Assembly: GCA_027364665.1 (NCBI GenBank)
Contig: DAHXOW010000049.1
Coordinates: 1-6,182, forward strand
Length of the DNA: 6,182 nucleotides
Direction: 5' to 3'
DNA from: a bacterium
GTDB lineage: Bacteria > Patescibacteriota > UBA1384 > CAJBMM01
Position numbers and translations under genes: made by a program. This document shows, one piece after another, positions 5,852-6,182 of the stretch (position 1 is its first letter; every line of letters starts with the position of its first letter). Below the pieces are notes generated by a model, which was given only the letters and a program-made list of their open reading frames with translations, did no database searches and was not told the DNA's origin.

Positions 5852-6182
5852 AATTCAATCCTTCTATAAAATCGCTGTAGCAATTAGCTAGGGTGTATGG
5901 CTCAGCAACGTCTCTGCAAGACGTAGCGCTAACTGGTATTCTCTCATACAATTCGATGATTTTATCAGCCAATCCTTTTGGCGTATTACGCCTGCAAACC
6001 AAACCATTTTTTCCGTCTACCACACTATCTCTTAGGCCATCAACGTTATAAACTATCGATGGCGTGCCATTGTTGCTCGCCTCAGTAGCTACCAAACCCC
6101 AGCCCTCCTTAATCGAAGTAAGCAAAACACATAAACTTTTTTGTAGTAATACCATTTTTTTGGATTCGTTTACCTTGCCCAA
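5841..6182 (-). CDS. Glycosyltransferase, GT4-type (GT1 superfamily), C-terminal part; 5' end outside window
   Basis: This is the C-terminal 113 residues of a retaining GT-B glycosyltransferase that would move a sugar from a nucleotide donor onto a lipid-linked or other acceptor in the cytoplasm. The donor-binding half is visible: the segment EGWGLVATEA (residues 26-35 of the visible part) carries the EX7E pair (E26, E34), and it is followed by NGTPSIVYNVDGLRDSV and DGKNGL, the usual loop-and-glycine pattern of the Glycos_transf_1 domain. The segment GKVNESKK before it matches the 'GxVxxxxK' strand that precedes this motif in the family. The frame is open to the window edge and the first codon there (TTG) is almost certainly internal, because about two thirds of a normal protein is missing. 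The gene ends in TAA and overlaps the next gene by 11 bases. Donor and acceptor cannot be told from the sequence. The family call is firm. Confidence 0.9.
   Translation of the reverse strand: MGKVNESKKMVLLQKSLCVLLTSIKEGWGLVATEASNNGTPSIVYNVDGLRDSVVDGKNGLVCRRNTPKGLADKIIELYERIPVSATSCRDVAEPYTLANCYSDFIEGLNYAK
5859..5865 (-). promoter_or_regulatory. Ribosome-binding site of the first GT2 gene
   Basis: AGAAGGA on the minus strand lies seven bases before the ATG at 5851 and inside the end of the GT4-type gene. It is the best Shine-Dalgarno match in the window and fixes the start of the GT2 gene. Confidence 0.75.

Larger units (their letters stand above)
1..6182 (-). other. Single-direction surface-glycan gene cluster (part of an operon)
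   Basis: All genes lie on the minus strand. Junctions from 6182 downwards are: 11-base overlap, 20-base overlap, zero gap, three-base gap, (TGA interruption), 14-base overlap, and two-base gap. No stretch is long enough for an internal promoter, and no hairpin-plus-T-run terminator was seen. The cluster is cut at both window edges. Its content is three cytoplasmic glycosyltransferases, a methyltransferase and two membrane GT-C-type proteins, which suggests assembly of a methylated lipid-linked or envelope glycan (inference). Confidence 0.75.

Overview
The window is one tightly packed block of genes, all on the minus strand, so transcription runs from position 6182 towards position 1. It looks like part of a bacterial operon for building a cell-surface glycan. 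Base composition is AT-rich. The pairing of an AftD-like GT-C membrane protein with several small cytoplasmic glycosyltransferases is common in uncultured bacteria such as the Candidate Phyla Radiation (Patescibacteria). No rRNA or ribosomal protein gene is present, so this placement is a weak guess.

In transcription order the window holds: the C-terminal part of a GT4-type glycosyltransferase (6182-5841, 5' end cut off by the window); a GT2 glycosyltransferase (5851-5054); a second GT2 enzyme of the rhamnosyltransferase-like type (5073-4072); a class I SAM-dependent methyltransferase (4071-3448); an AftD-like multi-spanning GT-C protein read as two ORFs (3444-2245 and 2244-1246) split by one in-frame TGA; a small unrecognised four-helix membrane protein (1259-951); and a second GT-C-like membrane protein (948-1), whose 3' end runs off the window. 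Junctions overlap by up to 20 bases or are 0-3 bases apart, so there is no internal room for a promoter or terminator, and I see none.

Working model (inference): the three cytoplasmic transferases add sugars from nucleotide donors to a carrier lipid, the methyltransferase modifies a sugar or chain end, and the two GT-C proteins transfer sugars from polyprenyl-phosphate donors on the outer face of the membrane. No flippase, polymerase, ligase or sugar-nucleotide gene lies in the window, so the glycan cannot be identified.

The main oddity is the TGA inside the AftD-like gene. It falls in the middle of a predicted membrane helix, and the reading frame continues directly on the other side. Three TGA codons in a row (end of the second GT2, end of the methyltransferase, inside the AftD-like gene) all lie in one frame across 5073-1246, while the other four terminators are TAA or TAG. 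I considered UGA recoding. I judge it unlikely because all 59 glycines and 16 tryptophans counted in the four upstream proteins use normal codons. The second GT-C gene is also odd: it begins at its first extracytoplasmic loop and lacks the usual first helix.
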